Source: Paramuribaculum sp.
GTDB lineage: Bacteria; Bacteroidota; Bacteroidia; Bacteroidales; Muribaculaceae
NCBI GenBank assembly: GCA_022511125.1
Contig: JAFLSD010000001.1
Coordinates: forward strand, 372,001 to 436,000
DNA length: 64,000 nucleotides
Direction: 5' to 3'
The notes beneath the pieces were generated by a model, which was not told the origin of the DNA, did not search any database, and saw only the letters and a list, made by a program, of their open reading frames with translations. Both the position numbers and the translations under genes were made by a program. Positions 63,482 to 64,000 of the stretch are shown here, one piece after another. The number at the start of each line of letters is the position of its first letter. Position 1 is the stretch's first letter.

Positions 63482-64000
63482 TTAGTAAACGAGCGTTCCT
63501 ATAGGCTCTCCGGCCACTACCTTAGCGAGATTGCCGGGCAAATCCATATTGAATACAACTATGGGCATGCTGTTTTCCTTACATAGAGCTGTGGCCGTTA
63601 GATCCATTACTTTCAGGCCTCGATTGTAGACTTCATCGTAAGTAATTTCCGTGAATTTCACCGCTTCGGGATCTTTTTCCGGGTCGGCCGTATAGACTCC
63701 GTCCACTCTTGTTCCCTTGAGCATCACATCAGCCTCTACTTCGACTGCGCGGAGGGCACTTCCTGTGTCGGTGGTGAAGAATGGATTGCCTGTACCTCCC
63801 GCGAGAATAGCCACTTTCCCTTGCTTGAGAGCTTCAAGTGCACGCCATTTGCTGTAGTGCTCGCCGATAGGGAACATAGCCACTGCTGTGAACACTTGAG
63901 CGGGACATCCGACAGCTTCGAGCGCCGAACTAAGAGCGAGCGAGTTGATCACTGTCGCGAGCATTCCCATCTGATCGCCTTTCACACGGTCGAAACCGGA
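63482..64000 (-). CDS. pyrH: UMP kinase, 5' end outside window
   Basis: C-terminal about 173 residues of the amino-acid-kinase-fold UMP kinase (UMP + ATP to UDP). Visible parts are RVKGDQMGMLATVINSLALSSALE, HYSKWRALEALKQGKVAILAGGTGNPFFTTDTGSALRAVE, DVMLKGTRVDGVYTADPEKDPEAV and VFNMDLPGNLAKVVAGEPIGTLVY. All are typical. The reading frame stays open to the window edge, so the start lies beyond 64000. The first internal Met at 63985 is not the start. Confidence 0.94.
   Translation of the reverse strand, partial: SGFDRVKGDQMGMLATVINSLALSSALEAVGCPAQVFTAVAMFPIGEHYSKWRALEALKQGKVAILAGGTGNPFFTTDTGSALRAVEVEADVMLKGTRVDGVYTADPEKDPEAVKFTEITYDEVYNRGLKVMDLTATALCKENSMPIVVFNMDLPGNLAKVVAGEPIGTLVY

Overview
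This is a 64 kb chromosomal window from a member of the Bacteroidota, most likely order Bacteroidales and close to the gut family Muribaculaceae (inference). The evidence is: many Bacteroidota-type promoters (TTTG, 19-21 bases, TAnnTTTG); a split glycine decarboxylase (gcvPA/gcvPB); families typical of the phylum (DUF4294, DUF3467, GYF_2-CD225, NamZ/DUF1343, NigD-like lipoproteins, GH84); and a urease operon with its own urea transporter, as reported for Muribaculaceae. The window is gene-dense. Both edges cut genes: a HAD phosphatase on the left and pyrH on the right.

Layout. 0-3 kb: HAD hydrolase, Lrp/AsnC regulator, deoC, and a GYF-CD225 / DUF2752 membrane pair. 3-5.1 kb: an AT-richer patch with an outer-membrane protein, an AlaX-like tRNA editing protein and YjbQ. 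It is followed by one intact tRNA-Lys(CUU) with two decayed tandem copies of a 157-158 bp unit. 5.2-12.9 kb: LolD-type ATPase, cysS, glutathione peroxidase, two paralogous lipoproteins, an acetyltransferase, ychF and a diacylglycerol-kinase-like gene. 13.3-19.7 kb, minus strand: trmD, then a type II restriction-modification pair (intact C5 methyltransferase, frameshifted Eco47II/Sau96I-like nuclease). Next come a WYL regulator, a sodium:solute symporter and a NamZ-type exo-N-acetylmuramidase. 19.8-30.1 kb, plus strand: a surface lipoprotein, then ureA-B-C-E-F-G-D followed by a urea transporter, an MFS carrier and a two-TM K+-type channel. 30.1-34 kb: MATE exporter, panB, a mannose-1-phosphate guanylyltransferase, and a small HTH gene behind a 30 bp perfect palindrome. 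34-39 kb, minus: an O-acetylation cluster (SGNH hydrolase, MBOAT acyltransferase, two DHHW/AlgX-like proteins). 39.3-46.6 kb: an unknown membrane protein, rhamnose mutarotase, dtd, uvrC, apt, a perfect parS-like site, mnmG and ybeY. 46.9-49.2 kb: a decaying patch (DMT transporter, deleted aldo/keto reductase, flavodoxin-like reductase, truncated AraC regulator). 49.2-56.1 kb, minus: a complete glycine cleavage system with its E3 and a lipoate ligase. 56.2-64 kb: GH84 hexosaminidase, an IS30-family element, nadB, DUF4294, frr and pyrH.

How the genes work together. The urease block can import urea, hydrolyse it, mature the nickel enzyme and probably handle the resulting cations. NamZ plus the symporter look like peptidoglycan-sugar salvage. 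The SGNH/MBOAT/DHHW block should O-acetylate a surface glycan. The lplA-gcvTH-gcvPA-gcvPB-lpd block is self-contained for glycine oxidation, including lipoylation.

The most interesting observations are: the inactivated nuclease beside an intact methyltransferase; the tandem tRNA-Lys decay array; a K+-type channel, MFS carrier and extended beta subunit in the urease operon; the oppositely charged tails of the paired DHHW proteins; an orphan autoregulated HTH that looks like a Fic-gene remnant; and a parS-like site beside mnmG. No wholly new multi-gene system was identified. Everything here was read by eye, and family calls rest on recognised motifs.
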